Shown in pieces: positions 54,439 to 63,802 of a stretch of DNA of 64,000 nucleotides. The notes under the pieces were generated by a model. It was not told the DNA's origin, ran no database searches, and saw nothing but the letters and a program-made list of their open reading frames with translations. Both the position numbers and the translations under genes were made by a program. This DNA comes from Clostridium manihotivorum (GTDB lineage Bacteria; Bacillota; Clostridia; Clostridiales; Clostridiaceae). Location of the stretch: the NCBI RefSeq assembly GCF_004015185.1, contig NZ_CP025746.1:992001-1056000 (forward strand), in the 5' to 3' direction. How positions within the stretch are numbered: position 1 is the stretch's first letter; each line of letters starts with the position of its first letter.

Positions 54439-55314
54439 ATGAGTGTTAAGTTAGAGGTTAGTGGTTTTAAAAAGAAAGCAATATTGGTTATAAGTTTTGG
54501 TACTACCTATGAAAATACAAGAAAGCTTACCATAGAAAAGATAGAAAAGCTTATAGAGGAAAACTATAAAGATTATGAGATAAGGAGAGCCTTTACTGCT
54601 CACGGAGTTATAAAAAAGCTGGCTAGCAAGTATCAAATGCATGTGGATACACCAGAGGAAGCTCTAAATAAACTAAAAGAAGAAGGTTTTACTGAAATCA
54701 TAGTTCAACCTCTCCATCTTATACCAGGACTTGAGTATGACTATGTAAGAAATGTAATAGATAGCTTTTCTAAGGAAAATTGCTTTGAAAGCATTAAGTT
54801 AGGCAGACCGCTTCTATACTTTAAGGGAGAAGAAGAGGACATACCAGATGATTATACCTTGATGATAGAGGCTTTAGAAAACCAAGTTCCAAGAGATGAA
54901 GCAGTTGTTTTTATGGGACACGGAACTCACCATCCTGCTAACTCAACTTATAGCTGTCTTCAAACAGTTTTTTGGGACAACGACTTTGATAATGTTTTTA
55001 TAGGAACTATAGATGGATATCCAACTTTAGACCACGTTATAAAGAAGCTTAAGAAAAATAATATTACTAAGTTGACTTTAATGCCGCTTCTTTTAGTAGC
55101 TGGTGACCATGCGCAAAATGATATGGCTGGAGAGGAAGAGGATTCCTGGAAGAATATCTTACAGAAAGAGGGCTTTGAGGTTGATATATACCTGCATGGC
55201 CTTGGAGAAAACATCAATATACAAAAATTATATTTAGAACATTTAGAGGATGCTATAAGCGATAGATATACTAATATAGGTAAAAATAAAAAAGGCATGG
55301 CTAGCAATTTTTAA
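54439..55314 (+). CDS. cbiK: Sirohydrochlorin cobaltochelatase CbiK
   Basis: 291 residues from the ATG at 54439, after AGGAGGA; the in-frame TTG at 54406 lies upstream of that site. The class II chelatase inserts cobalt into sirohydrochlorin, the first committed step of anaerobic cobalamin synthesis. ILVISFGTTYENTR opens the protein; FTAHGV, VQPLHLIPGLEYD and MGHGTHHPANSTY carry the metal-binding histidines. It is first in the operon, about 770 nt after the riboswitch, with two dispersed repeats between. No signal peptide, so cytoplasmic. Confidence 0.93.
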   Translation: MSVKLEVSGFKKKAILVISFGTTYENTRKLTIEKIEKLIEENYKDYEIRRAFTAHGVIKKLASKYQMHVDTPEEALNKLKEEGFTEIIVQPLHLIPGLEYDYVRNVIDSFSKENCFESIKLGRPLLYFKGEEEDIPDDYTLMIEALENQVPRDEAVVFMGHGTHHPANSTYSCLQTVFWDNDFDNVFIGTIDGYPTLDHVIKKLKKNNITKLTLMPLLLVAGDHAQNDMAGEEEDSWKNILQKEGFEVDIYLHGLGENINIQKLYLEHLEDAISDRYTNIGKNKKGMASNF

Positions 55315-55326
55315 GGGGGAATAAAA

Positions 55327-56871
55327 ATGGCTAAAATTATGATACAGGGTACTGCGTCTTCTGTGGGGAAGAGTATCTTAGTAGCAGCTCTTTGTAGGAT
55401 TTTTAAACAAGATGGCTATAAGGTAGTGCCCTTTAAGTCACAAAATATGTCCTTGAACTCCTACATAACCTTAGATGGCAAAGAGATGGGAAGAGCTCAG
55501 GTACTGCAAGCCTATGCTAGCGGTTTAGAGCCTGAAGTTTATATGAATCCAATTCTGTTAAAGCCTACCTCAGATAAGAAGTCACAGGTAATAGTCAATG
55601 GAAAGGTTTTTGGAAACTATACTGCCATGGAATATCACAATATGAAAACTGGTTTCAAGGATATGCTAAAAAAGCATTTTGATAAGTTGGAAGAGGAATT
55701 TGATATTGTGGTTATGGAGGGCGCTGGAAGCCCTGCTGAGATAAACCTAAGAGATAAAGATATAGTAAACATGGGGATGGCGGAACTGGTAGATGCACCG
55801 GTGCTGATAGTAGGGGATATAGACAAAGGCGGTGTTTTTGCAGCCTTAGCTGGAACTATGCTGCTTTTGAAAGAGGAAGAAAAGAAGAGAGTAAAGGGGA
55901 CTATAATAAATAAGTTCAGAGGGGATGTAAAGATACTTGAACCTGGGCTTAATATGCTTGAAGAGATAATTGATAAACCTACTGTTGGAGTGGTACCTTA
56001 CTTTAAGTTAAAGCTTGAGGATGAAGATGGTGCCGTTGAGTTTAATAAAAAGGTAACTGCTCCTATAGATATAGCAGTAATTAAGCTTCCTAGAATTTCA
56101 AACTTTACGGATCTTGACGCCCTTGACAATGAAGAAGATGTATCCATAAGATTCATAACCTCCTTAGAGGAGTTTGGAGAGCCAGATTTTTTAATAATCC
56201 CAGGAAGTAAGAATACCATAGAAGATCTTATGGCTTTAAGAGACAATGGACTAGAAGCTAAGATAAAAGCCTACTCGAAAACTGGCATGATCCTTGGAAT
56301 CTGCGGAGGCTATCAAATGCTTGGAAATAGTATAGAAGATCCTTATGGCGTAGAGACAGAATTAAAAGAGATAGATGGAATGGGACTTTTAGACATAACT
56401 ACTGTATTTGAAAAAGACAAGGTAACAACTAGAGTTAAGGCAGATATAGCTTCAGAGTTTTTTAAAAAGTCAGAACAGAAATATATCCTTAACAAAGGAT
56501 TTGAGCATATATACGGCTACGAAATACACATGGGTATAAGCAGCTATGGGCAGAATGCAGAGCCTTTATTTTCAATAGCTAATAAAAATGGAGAAGAATT
56601 AACTGCTAAGAGCTTAGAATACAAGGATGGAGCTATAAATAAAGATGGTAGAATTATGGGAACTTACATCCATGGAATCTTTGATGGAAGTTATTTTAGA
56701 GAGTATGTAGTTAACAGATTGAGAGAGAAAAAAGCTATTGAACTAAAAGAAGCAAAGAATTATGAAAGTCTAAGAGAGAAAGAACTTGATAGGTTAGCAG
56801 AGCTTGTTAGAAGCTCTTTAGATATTGATAAGATATATGAAATAATGGGAGTTGAAAAGAAGGAGGATTAA
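55327..56871 (+). CDS. cbiP: Cobyric acid synthase CbiP
   Basis: 514 residues. It amidates four side chains of adenosylcobyrinate diamide, using glutamine and ATP. The N-terminal dethiobiotin-synthetase-like domain has [19 protein letters not shown] and [12 protein letters not shown]; the glutaminase domain has [12 protein letters not shown] (nucleophile Cys) and GTYIHGIFD (catalytic His). It begins 12 nt after cbiK behind GGGGGAAT and ends 2 nt before cbiA. Confidence 0.95.
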   Translation: MAKIMIQGTASSVGKSILVAALCRIFKQDGYKVVPFKSQNMSLNSYITLDGKEMGRAQVLQAYASGLEPEVYMNPILLKPTSDKKSQVIVNGKVFGNYTAMEYHNMKTGFKDMLKKHFDKLEEEFDIVVMEGAGSPAEINLRDKDIVNMGMAELVDAPVLIVGDIDKGGVFAALAGTMLLLKEEEKKRVKGTIINKFRGDVKILEPGLNMLEEIIDKPTVGVVPYFKLKLEDEDGAVEFNKKVTAPIDIAVIKLPRISNFTDLDALDNEEDVSIRFITSLEEFGEPDFLIIPGSKNTIEDLMALRDNGLEAKIKAYSKTGMILGICGGYQMLGNSIEDPYGVETELKEIDGMGLLDITTVFEKDKVTTRVKADIASEFFKKSEQKYILNKGFEHIYGYEIHMGISSYGQNAEPLFSIANKNGEELTAKSLEYKDGAINKDGRIMGTYIHGIFDGSYFREYVVNRLREKKAIELKEAKNYESLREKELDRLAELVRSSLDIDKIYEIMGVEKKED

Positions 56872-56873
56872 GG

Positions 56874-58196
56874 TTGAAAAGTATAATTATATCCTCAAAT
56901 TCCAGTGGTGGAGGAAAAACCACCTTTACCCTAGGACTTTTAAAGCTACTAAAGAGTAAGGGGATTAAGGTTCAGAGCTATAAGGCTGGACCGGACTATA
57001 TAGATCCAGCTTTTCACACACATATAACTAAAACAGCTTCACGTAATCTAGATCTTTTCTTAATGGGGGAAAAGGGAGTTAAAGCTAGTTTTTCTAGAGG
57101 AAGTGGGGAGTATGGAATAATTGAAGGGGTTATGGGCCTTTATGATGGCAAAGGAATAACCTATGAGTATTCTACAGCTCACTTGGCAGAAGTACTTGAT
57201 ATACCAGTGCTTTTGGTGCTTTCACCCAAGGCTCAGGTTGCTACCTTGTGTGCAGAGATATTGGGATTAAAAAATTTTAAAAAGATAAATATAGCTGGAA
57301 TCGTGCTTAACAACATAAGCGAGAGTTATTATAAGCTTTTAAAGCTTGCCATAGAAAAAAGCTGCGGAGTAAAAGTTTTTGGCTATGTACCAAAGGATGA
57401 AAGATTAAGCTTGAAGAGTAGACATCTTGGACTAGTTCAAAGCAGTGAAGTAGAGGACCTAGATGATAAAGTCACCCTATGTTCTGAGCTTATACAAAAG
57501 TATGTGGATGTAGAGAAACTTATTAAGTCCTTTGAAGGTTCGTCAAACTATGAGGATAATTTTAAATTATCTAATAAAAAGCTTAGATCAGCGGTAGCTT
57601 ATGATAAGGCCTTTAGTTTTTATTATAAAGAGAATCTAGAGCTTTTAGAACATCTTGGAGAAGTAGAATATTTCAGCCCACTTAAGGATAAAGTGTTGCC
57701 AAAGGGCATAGATTTTTTATATCTTGGAGGCGGATACCCAGAGGTATTTATAAAAGAGCTAAACGAAAATAAATCAATGCTGGCAGATATAAATAATCAG
57801 TTAAGCGATGGCTTAAGGTGTTATGGTGAATGTGGCGGACTTATGTACCTTATGGAGCAGATAGAAGGTGTAGCTTCCGTTGGATTTTTCAAAGGAAAGT
57901 CCATGCTTACCACTAGACTTCAGAACTTTGGATATGCTGAGCTAGAGGTTGTGGAAGAAAACAGCATTATAAAAACAGGGACTAGGATTAATTGCCATGA
58001 GTTTCATAAGTCAAAAATAGAATCTGAAGAGAAAAAGTTATATAAGGTTACAAAGAACGTATTTGATGGAACCATTAAGAATTGGCAGTGTGGATATCAT
58101 AAAAATAATACTTTAGCAGCTTATGCACACATACATTTCTTCGGAAATATTCATATGTTTGACGACTTAGTAACAGGTGACTTTAAGAAAGTATAA
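56874..58196 (+). CDS. cbiA: Cobyrinic acid a,c-diamide synthase CbiA
   Basis: 440 residues from a TTG start, 2 nt after the cbiP stop, with AGGAGG within the end of cbiP. It amidates the a and c side chains of cobyrinate. SSNSSGGGKTTFTLG is the P-loop, SYKAGPDYIDPAFH and GVMGLYDG are typical, and the glutaminase part has YGECGGLMYL (nucleophile Cys) and AYAHIHF. A 166-nt spacer to cbiC shows no clear terminator, so the transcript probably continues. Confidence 0.94.
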   Translation: MKSIIISSNSSGGGKTTFTLGLLKLLKSKGIKVQSYKAGPDYIDPAFHTHITKTASRNLDLFLMGEKGVKASFSRGSGEYGIIEGVMGLYDGKGITYEYSTAHLAEVLDIPVLLVLSPKAQVATLCAEILGLKNFKKINIAGIVLNNISESYYKLLKLAIEKSCGVKVFGYVPKDERLSLKSRHLGLVQSSEVEDLDDKVTLCSELIQKYVDVEKLIKSFEGSSNYEDNFKLSNKKLRSAVAYDKAFSFYYKENLELLEHLGEVEYFSPLKDKVLPKGIDFLYLGGGYPEVFIKELNENKSMLADINNQLSDGLRCYGECGGLMYLMEQIEGVASVGFFKGKSMLTTRLQNFGYAELEVVEENSIIKTGTRINCHEFHKSKIESEEKKLYKVTKNVFDGTIKNWQCGYHKNNTLAAYAHIHFFGNIHMFDDLVTGDFKKV

Positions 58197-58362
58197 TAAC
58201 ATAATTTAAAATATATTGTTTAAACATATAGAACTTGACTTAGAAAGCTGTTTTTAAAAGTCAGCTAGGTTTTGAGCGGAGAATTTTTAAATACAAAGAT
58301 TTTACCAAGTGGAATATGGCACAAATTAAGAGTTATAAATAAGGATCTTAGGAGAGAAGAGC

Positions 58363-58989
58363 ATGGATTATATAAAGATTCCAATGGATATAGAGAAAAG
58401 AAGCTTTGAGATAATTGGTGAGGAGCTAGGAGAGCATAGTTTTGATGCTAGAGAACTTAGTATAGTAAAAAGAGTTATACATACTACTGCAGACTTTCAA
58501 TATAAGGATTTAATCTATATAAGAGAGAATGCAATTGATGAAGCGCTAAGCCTTTTGAAGTCAGGAATTACAATATATACCGATACGAAAATGGCTTTGT
58601 CAGGAATAAACAAAAAAGCCTTAAGCGAATTAAACTGTAAAGTTGAATGCTTTGTTGATAGAGAAGATGTGGCTTTCATTGCAAAGGAGAGAGGAATAAC
58701 TCGTTCTATGGCAGCAGTGGAAAAGGCTGTTGAAGAAGGAGTAAGCTTCTTTGTTTTTGGAAATGCACCAACAGCACTATACAGACTTAAAGAGCTTATT
58801 GAAGCAGGAAAAGCTAATGCCAAGTTTATAATAGGAGCTCCAATAGGCTTTGTGGGAGCAGCGGAGTCAAAGGAAGAAGCTGAAAAGCTGCCAATACCAA
58901 TGATAACTATAAGAGGCAGAAAGGGTGGAAGCACGGTAGCAGCAGCTATTGTAAATGCTCTTATGTACCTTTTAGTAAATAGGAGCTAA
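58363..58989 (+). CDS. cbiC: Cobalt-precorrin-8 methylmutase CbiC
   Basis: 208 residues. It moves a methyl group from C-11 to C-12 of the corrinoid ring to give cobyrinate. [13 protein letters not shown] carries the catalytic His (His of the VIHTT motif), [11 protein letters not shown] and [10 protein letters not shown] are conserved. It follows GGAGAGAAG and starts cbiC-D-E-T, the middle part of the operon; the next gene begins one base after its stop. Confidence 0.95.
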   Translation: MDYIKIPMDIEKRSFEIIGEELGEHSFDARELSIVKRVIHTTADFQYKDLIYIRENAIDEALSLLKSGITIYTDTKMALSGINKKALSELNCKVECFVDREDVAFIAKERGITRSMAAVEKAVEEGVSFFVFGNAPTALYRLKELIEAGKANAKFIIGAPIGFVGAAESKEEAEKLPIPMITIRGRKGGSTVAAAIVNALMYLLVNRS

Positions 58990-58990
58990 G

Positions 58991-60070
58991 ATGCTAGAGC
59001 TATATGTTAACTGTGATGGAAAAAAGCTTAGATGTGGATATACAACTGGCTCGTGTGCAGCTGGAGCGGCCAAGGCTGCAACACAGATGCTATACGAAAA
59101 TATAGAGCTTAGGGAGATAAAGATTGATACTCCTAAAGGTATAGTACTTTTACTGCCAATAGAAAAGACAGTAAGAGGAGATGACTATGTTGAGTGCTGC
59201 ATTCTTAAAGATGGTGGAGATGATCCTGATGTAACTCACGGTCTTGAGATATGGGCAAGAGCGACTAGGAAGAACGAAGGATATAGTTTAAAAGGCGGAA
59301 AAGGCGTAGGTGTAGTTATGGGGGATGGGCTATACGTTAAAAAGGGTGAGCCAGCCATAAATCCAGTTCCGAGAGCTATGATAGAAAAAGAAGTAAAAGA
59401 AGTTCTACCAGAAGATAGAGGAGTGGAAATAACCATATTTGTTCCTAAGGGAGAAGAAGTAGCTAAAAAGACTTTTAATCCAAGACTGAACATAATAGGG
59501 GGGATCTCTATTTTAGGAACTACAGGTATAGTAACGCCTATGTCAGAGGAAGCCTTAAGAGAATCGATCAAGCTGGAGATAAATCAAAAGGTTGCTAATG
59601 GATATGATGACTTAATTTTGGTCTTTGGAAACATGGGGGAAGATAAGGCAGAAACCCTGGGCTTAGATATTAATAAGGTAGTTGTTATGTCAAACTACGT
59701 AGGAGATGCTCTAAACTATTGCATTGAGAAAGCCATAAAGAAGATCACTATAGTAGGACATATAGGGAAGATCTGCAAGATTGCTGCAGGCTGCTTTAAT
59801 ACTCATAGTAGAGTATGTGATGTAAGGCTAGAAGTTTTAGCTTTAGAGCTTGCTCTTATGGGAGAAAGCAATGAGCTTGTGAAAAAGGTGTATGAGCAAA
59901 AGACCACGGAAGGCGCAGTTAAACTTCTCGGCGATGGCTATGAAGCTTTGTATAAAAATATTGGACAAAAGATACTAAACAGAATAAACATATTTACCTA
60001 TAACCAGCTTGAAGCTGATGCAATAATGTACTCTATGGACAATGGAGTGCTTTACGATAGCAGAAAGTGA
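58991..60070 (+). CDS. cbiD: Cobalt-precorrin-5B C1-methyltransferase CbiD
   Basis: 359 residues. It methylates C-1 of the ring in the anaerobic pathway. [17 protein letters not shown] at the N-terminus is the family signature; [10 protein letters not shown] and the late [19 protein letters not shown] (a conserved block) confirm it. Its start sits one base after the cbiC stop with GGAG overlapping the end of that gene. Confidence 0.95.
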   Translation: MLELYVNCDGKKLRCGYTTGSCAAGAAKAATQMLYENIELREIKIDTPKGIVLLLPIEKTVRGDDYVECCILKDGGDDPDVTHGLEIWARATRKNEGYSLKGGKGVGVVMGDGLYVKKGEPAINPVPRAMIEKEVKEVLPEDRGVEITIFVPKGEEVAKKTFNPRLNIIGGISILGTTGIVTPMSEEALRESIKLEINQKVANGYDDLILVFGNMGEDKAETLGLDINKVVVMSNYVGDALNYCIEKAIKKITIVGHIGKICKIAAGCFNTHSRVCDVRLEVLALELALMGESNELVKKVYEQKTTEGAVKLLGDGYEALYKNIGQKILNRINIFTYNQLEADAIMYSMDNGVLYDSRK

Positions 60071-60080
60071 TGTGATTTTT

Positions 60081-60689
60081 ATGTTGTATATAGTAGGAAT
60101 AGGACCTGGTAGTAGAGAGTATATACTTCCTAAGGCTATGGGAACACTTGAGGCTTCAGATTTGATCTTAGGGTTTGCAAGAGCCTTAGAAAGCATAAGT
60201 GAAGTTAAGACAGATATAATAGCTGTTAAGGAATTAAAAGATATTATTAATATAGCTAATGAAAATAAGGATATAAATGTGTCGGTTATAGCTTCTGGAG
60301 ATCCTGGTTTTTATGGAATATCTAATTATATAAGAAGTAAATATGAAGGACCTATTGAAGTTATACCTGGAATAAGCTCCTTTCAGTACTTTATGGCAAA
60401 GCTTAATAAATCTTGGCAGAACAGTTATTTAGGAAGCCTTCACGGAAGAGAAGAGAGCTTTTTAGAGGAAGTAAAAAGCAATAAACTGTCTGTTTGGCTA
60501 ACAGACAAAAAGAATTGTCCTGAGGCTTTGTGTAGAAAGCTTTATGAAGAAGATATAAAAGTTAAGGTTTATGTAGGAGAAAATTTATCTTATGAAGATG
60601 AAGTTATCTCCAGTGGTGATCCTGAACAATTAATGAATAAAGCTTATAGTGAGCTTTCAGTGGTGGTGATAGAGAATGAAATATATTAA
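60081..60689 (+). CDS. cbiE: Cobalt-precorrin-7 C5-methyltransferase CbiE
   Basis: 202 residues from the ATG at 60081. GTG at 60072 is also in frame; earlier in-frame codons run back into cbiD and are less likely. MLYIVGIGPGSREY is the tetrapyrrole methylase start, SVIASGDPGFYGI and VIPGISSFQYF follow. It methylates C-5 and works with CbiT, whose gene overlaps by 14 nt (fused as CobL/CbiET in other species). Confidence 0.92.
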   Translation: MLYIVGIGPGSREYILPKAMGTLEASDLILGFARALESISEVKTDIIAVKELKDIINIANENKDINVSVIASGDPGFYGISNYIRSKYEGPIEVIPGISSFQYFMAKLNKSWQNSYLGSLHGREESFLEEVKSNKLSVWLTDKKNCPEALCRKLYEEDIKVKVYVGENLSYEDEVISSGDPEQLMNKAYSELSVVVIENEIY

Positions 60690-61239
60690 AGATGAAGAGT
60701 TCATAAGAGGAAACTGTCCTATGACCAAGGAAGAAGTCAGGATAGTCAGCATAGCAAAGTTAGGCATTGAAGAAGACTATAGCATTTTAGATGTTGGAGC
60801 TGGAACAGGGTCTGTTTCTATACAGATGAGTAAGCTAGCATCAAAGGGGAAAGTTATCTCCATTGAGAGAGATGAGGAAGCCCTAGAATTGTTATATAAG
60901 AATAAGGAAAAGTTCGCAGCAGACAATATGCAGATAATAGCTGGAGAGGCTCTTGAGGCAGCTGGCTCTATAGAAGGACAATATGATGGAATCTTTATAG
61001 GTGGCAGCGGTGGTAACCTTGAAGCAATAATAAGGGTTTATGGAAGTAAGCTAAAACCTAATAAGAACATGGTTTTAAACTTTATAACCATAGATAATCT
61101 TTACAAGGCAATTAATTGTCTTAGAGAGCTAAACTATGAAGTAGAATGTACTCAGCTTGCAGTAAGTAAGGCAAAGGGAAAAGGGCTTATGCTTACAGCT
61201 AATAACCCTATATTTATTGTAACTGCAGTTTTAAAGTAG
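60676..61239 (+). CDS. cbiT: Cobalt-precorrin-6B C15-methyltransferase (decarboxylating) CbiT
   Basis: 187 residues of a Rossmann-fold S-adenosylmethionine methyltransferase. It methylates C-15 and decarboxylates the C-12 acetate. FIRGNCPMTKEEVR is the family opening, LDVGAGTGSVSI binds S-adenosylmethionine, and GGSGGNLE is conserved. It overlaps cbiE by 14 nt. A 382-bp repeat element begins 4 bp after its stop. Confidence 0.94.
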   Translation: MKYIKDEEFIRGNCPMTKEEVRIVSIAKLGIEEDYSILDVGAGTGSVSIQMSKLASKGKVISIERDEEALELLYKNKEKFAADNMQIIAGEALEAAGSIEGQYDGIFIGGSGGNLEAIIRVYGSKLKPNKNMVLNFITIDNLYKAINCLRELNYEVECTQLAVSKAKGKGLMLTANNPIFIVTAVLK

Positions 61240-61242
61240 ATA

Positions 61243-61624
61243 GTTTAAATTAAGTGGTTAATCATCCGATGCTTCAATGAGCCTACGCAAAGAATTAATA
61301 TGATTTCTTCATATTCCATGGCTAAAACTGTAAACTCACTACGTTCGAACATACAGTTTTACTCTTTATTTAACCATTCACTTTTTATAAGTTTTGGTAT
61401 CTTAATCTCAAGAACATTAAGAATACTATTCAAATAAAGAGTAAAGAGAGAGAGAATATGTCGCCTGCCAGAATTTATTCACATTCGTTCATAAAAGGCA
61501 GATGCGCAAAAAATCACTAATGAAGAACGTATTAGTGATTTTTAAAGCCATTCCATCTGAAAGAATCATTTAATTCTAGTAGCTAGCTCATATAGCATCT
61601 CCTGCATAACCACTTAATTTAAAC
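61243..61624. mobile_element. Repeat family A, full 382-bp MITE-like element
   Basis: Ends GTTTAAATTAAGTGG and CCACTTAATTTAAAC (perfect 15-bp inverted repeats). The interior follows the same order as 33061-33441: hairpin AAAACTGTA ... TACAGTTTT, ACTCTTTATTT ... AAATAAAGAGT, then the family D element. It is inserted 3 bp after the cbiT stop, inside the cobalamin operon. Confidence 0.75.
61458..61543 (+). ncRNA. Repeat family D element with compensatory base change
   Basis: Same fold as the other copies. The inner stem TTTCT/AGAAA is here TTTAT/ATAAA: A61477 with T61492 replaces C with G, which keeps the pair. The terminator hairpin ATCACTAAT/ATTAGTGAT with T run ends it. Confidence 0.6.
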
Positions 61625-61665
61625 AACGTTATTAATCATGGACTTAGAAATTAATGTATATTGCG

Positions 61666-61702
61666 TTAAGTGGTTAGTCATCCGATGCTTGGATGATATA
61701 CG
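61666..61702. repeat. Repeat family A left-end remnant
   Basis: TTAAGTGGTTAGTCATCCGA then TGCTTGGATGA matches the left end of the full elements; no right end follows. Confidence 0.5.
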
Positions 61703-61718
61703 AAAAGAATTAAATATA

Positions 61719-61795
61719 AGATGTACAACTTCTATCTGTAATTTATTTTGAAATCCTCTATGTGTTCTGAGGGGAGAAGTTGAAAATATAAGTTT
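61719..61795. repeat. Repeat family C, degraded copy
   Basis: It begins AGATGTACAACTTCTATC, with a weaker hairpin around TCCTCTATGTGTTCTGAGGG. Confidence 0.5.
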
Positions 61796-61816
61796 ATTAC
61801 GAAGTAGTACATCCAT

Positions 61817-61946
61817 AAATAGTTCCTATATTGAAACTCAAGTTATAATTGTTGGAGAATCTCGGCTTCTGGTGATTAGAGGATGTCTGCTTCTGTGGAA
61901 CATCAGGCCCTTATAAATTAATAGTTGAGTTAGGAACTCTATAATA
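61817..61946. repeat. Repeat family B, enlarged copy
   Basis: Left ATAGTTCCTATATTGAAACT, right TATAAATTAATAGTTGAGTT then AGGAACTCTATAATAGG. The terminal TAGTTCCTA / TAGGAACT parts are inverted. The cbiL ribosome binding site follows immediately. Confidence 0.5.
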
Positions 61947-61956
61947 GGAGGATAAT

Positions 61957-62619
61957 ATGGCAAAGTTATATGGAGTTGGAGTAGGTCCTGGAGATAAAGA
62001 ACTTATTACTATAAAGGCAGTAAAGGTTATAGAAAGCTGTGAGGTTGTAGTAGTTCCAAGTGGAATGGCTGGTGGAAAAAGCATAGCTTTAGAAATAGCT
62101 GAAGATTATATAAAAGAGGGTACAGAGGTATTAGTGAAGCATTTTCCAATGGGAGGAGAAGAGCAGGAGTCAAAGATATATGAGGCTTTTCAAGCAGTGG
62201 AGGAAAAGCTTAAGGAAGGAAAGAACGTTGCTTTCTTAACCATAGGTGATCCATTTATATATAGTACCTATATATACTTATTAAGGCATATAGAAGAACA
62301 CGGCTATGATACTGAAACAGTTCCTGGAATAGCGTCTTTTTGTGCCTGTGCAAGTGTTGCAAAAGAACCCTTAGTAATAGGCGATGAACCTCTTCTAATA
62401 CTTCCAGGAAACCAAATAGACAAGATAACAGATGAAAAGAATGTAGTGCTTATGAAAGTATACAAGCAAGAAGAGAAAATAATTAATGCTTTAGAGGAAA
62501 AAGGCTTTAATTATGTATATATAAAAAGAGCTGGAAGAGAAGGACAGGAAGTCCTAAGAGATAAAGCGGACATAATAAAGAATAGAGAGTATATGGCACT
62601 AATTATAGCGCATAGATAG
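61957..62619 (+). CDS. cbiL: Cobalt-precorrin-2 C20-methyltransferase CbiL
   Basis: 220 residues. It adds the C-20 methyl group. LYGVGVGPGDKELITIKAVK opens the tetrapyrrole methylase fold; FLTIGDPFIYSTYIYLL and VPGIASFCACA are typical for the C-20 enzyme. AGGAGGATA precedes the ATG. It is separated from cbiT by about 720 nt of repeats, and from cbiF by a 406-nt spacer. Confidence 0.95.
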   Translation: MAKLYGVGVGPGDKELITIKAVKVIESCEVVVVPSGMAGGKSIALEIAEDYIKEGTEVLVKHFPMGGEEQESKIYEAFQAVEEKLKEGKNVAFLTIGDPFIYSTYIYLLRHIEEHGYDTETVPGIASFCACASVAKEPLVIGDEPLLILPGNQIDKITDEKNVVLMKVYKQEEKIINALEEKGFNYVYIKRAGREGQEVLRDKADIIKNREYMALIIAHR

Positions 62620-62667
62620 GTATAAGCTTAAATGTTACTAAAACAAGGTGCTTTTATAGTAGCTTAC

Positions 62668-62705
62668 TGAAATTAAGGGGCTAGTTATACCATGCTTTAG
62701 TGGAC
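62668..62705. repeat. Repeat family A left-end remnant
   Basis: TGAAATTAAGGGGCTAGTTA then TACCATGCTTTAGTGGA resembles the left end of the full elements, degraded. Confidence 0.35.
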
Positions 62706-62808
62706 TTATGCGGATATTTTAGGTATATAGAAGCTCCCACATAATTGTTTAGCCTAATCATTATTTTTAAACATATTTTAAATATGAATAATTAAGAATA
62801 AAATTACT

Positions 62809-62886
62809 TAAGAACTAAGAACTAAGAACTAAGAACTAAGAACTAAGAACTAAGAACTAAGAACTAAGAACTAAGAACTTAAGAAC
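62809..62886. repeat. Heptanucleotide tandem array (TAAGAAC)n
   Basis: Ten perfect copies of TAAGAAC run from 62809 to 62878, followed after one extra T by another copy at 62880-62886, then degenerate TAAGAA-like words. The array lies in the cbiL-cbiF spacer (62620-63025), which otherwise holds only a family A remnant. Confidence 0.95.
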
Positions 62887-63025
62887 TTAACAGTTTAAGA
62901 GTATAACAATATAACAACAAAAGAATTTAAACATTTAAAAATATAACAAGCTAAGAATATAAGAATTTATAGGAAACATGCGGGTTTAGAGCTTTTTAAG
63001 GAACAAAAATAGGAGGATAAGAGAG

Positions 63026-63802
63026 ATGGTTTATTTTATAGGGGCAGGTCCAGGGGATGCAGATTTAATAACTGTAAAGGGGAGAGACATATTATCAAAA
63101 GCTGATGTGGTTATCTATGCAGGTTCTTTAGTTAGCAAAGAACATTTAGAATTTTGCAAAGAAGGAGTACGTATCTTCAACTCAGCTATGATGAATTTGG
63201 ATGAAGTTATTGAGGTTATAAAGCAAAGTGAGGATAAAGGTAAGATGGTGGTAAGACTTCATACTGGAGATCCTTCTATTTATGGTGCCATAAAAGAACA
63301 GATGGATGAGCTTAAGACTTTAGGAATAGATTACGAGGTTATTCCAGGAGTTAGTTCCTTTACTGCAGCAGCTGCTGCTATAAAGAGCGAGTTTACCCTT
63401 CCAAAGGTTACTCAGACTGTAATTCTTACAAGAGTTGAAGGAAGAACTCCAGTGCCAGAAGGTGAAGACTTAGAGGCGTTAGCAAAGATAGGAGCTTCTA
63501 TGGCAATATTCTTATCTATAAGTATGATAGATAAGGTAGTAGCAAAGCTTAGAAGAGGCTATGGAAGGAATGTGCCTATAGTAGTGGTTGAAAGAGCTAC
63601 CTGGGAGGACGAAAGAGTTATATATGGAACTCTTGATGATATATCAGAAAAGGTTAAAGCTGCAAACATAACTAAATGTGCTCAGATTTTAGTAGGTGAC
63701 TTTATAGATTGCGATTATGAAAAGAGTAAATTATATGATAAGAGCTTTACTCACATGTTTAGAGAGGGAATAAATGAAGATAGCAGCGATTTGCATAAAT
63801 AG
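63026..63802 (+). CDS. cbiF: Cobalt-precorrin-4 C11-methyltransferase CbiF
   Basis: 258 residues. It adds the C-11 methyl group. VYFIGAGPGDADLITVKG and DVVIYAGSLVS are the CbiF opening; RLHTGDPSIYGAIKEQMD and EVIPGVSSFTAAAA follow. AGGAGGATAAGAG precedes the ATG. Its end overlaps the start of cbiG by 29 nt. Confidence 0.95.
   Translation: MVYFIGAGPGDADLITVKGRDILSKADVVIYAGSLVSKEHLEFCKEGVRIFNSAMMNLDEVIEVIKQSEDKGKMVVRLHTGDPSIYGAIKEQMDELKTLGIDYEVIPGVSSFTAAAAAIKSEFTLPKVTQTVILTRVEGRTPVPEGEDLEALAKIGASMAIFLSISMIDKVVAKLRRGYGRNVPIVVVERATWEDERVIYGTLDDISEKVKAANITKCAQILVGDFIDCDYEKSKLYDKSFTHMFREGINEDSSDLHK

Noticed and set aside
61619..61816. 65-residue minus-strand frame between cbiT and cbiL
   Set aside because: It covers parts of repeat families A, B and C and has no ribosome binding site or recognisable motif.
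62809..62886. CRISPR array
   Set aside because: Units are 7 bp and directly adjacent with no spacers, and there are no cas genes.
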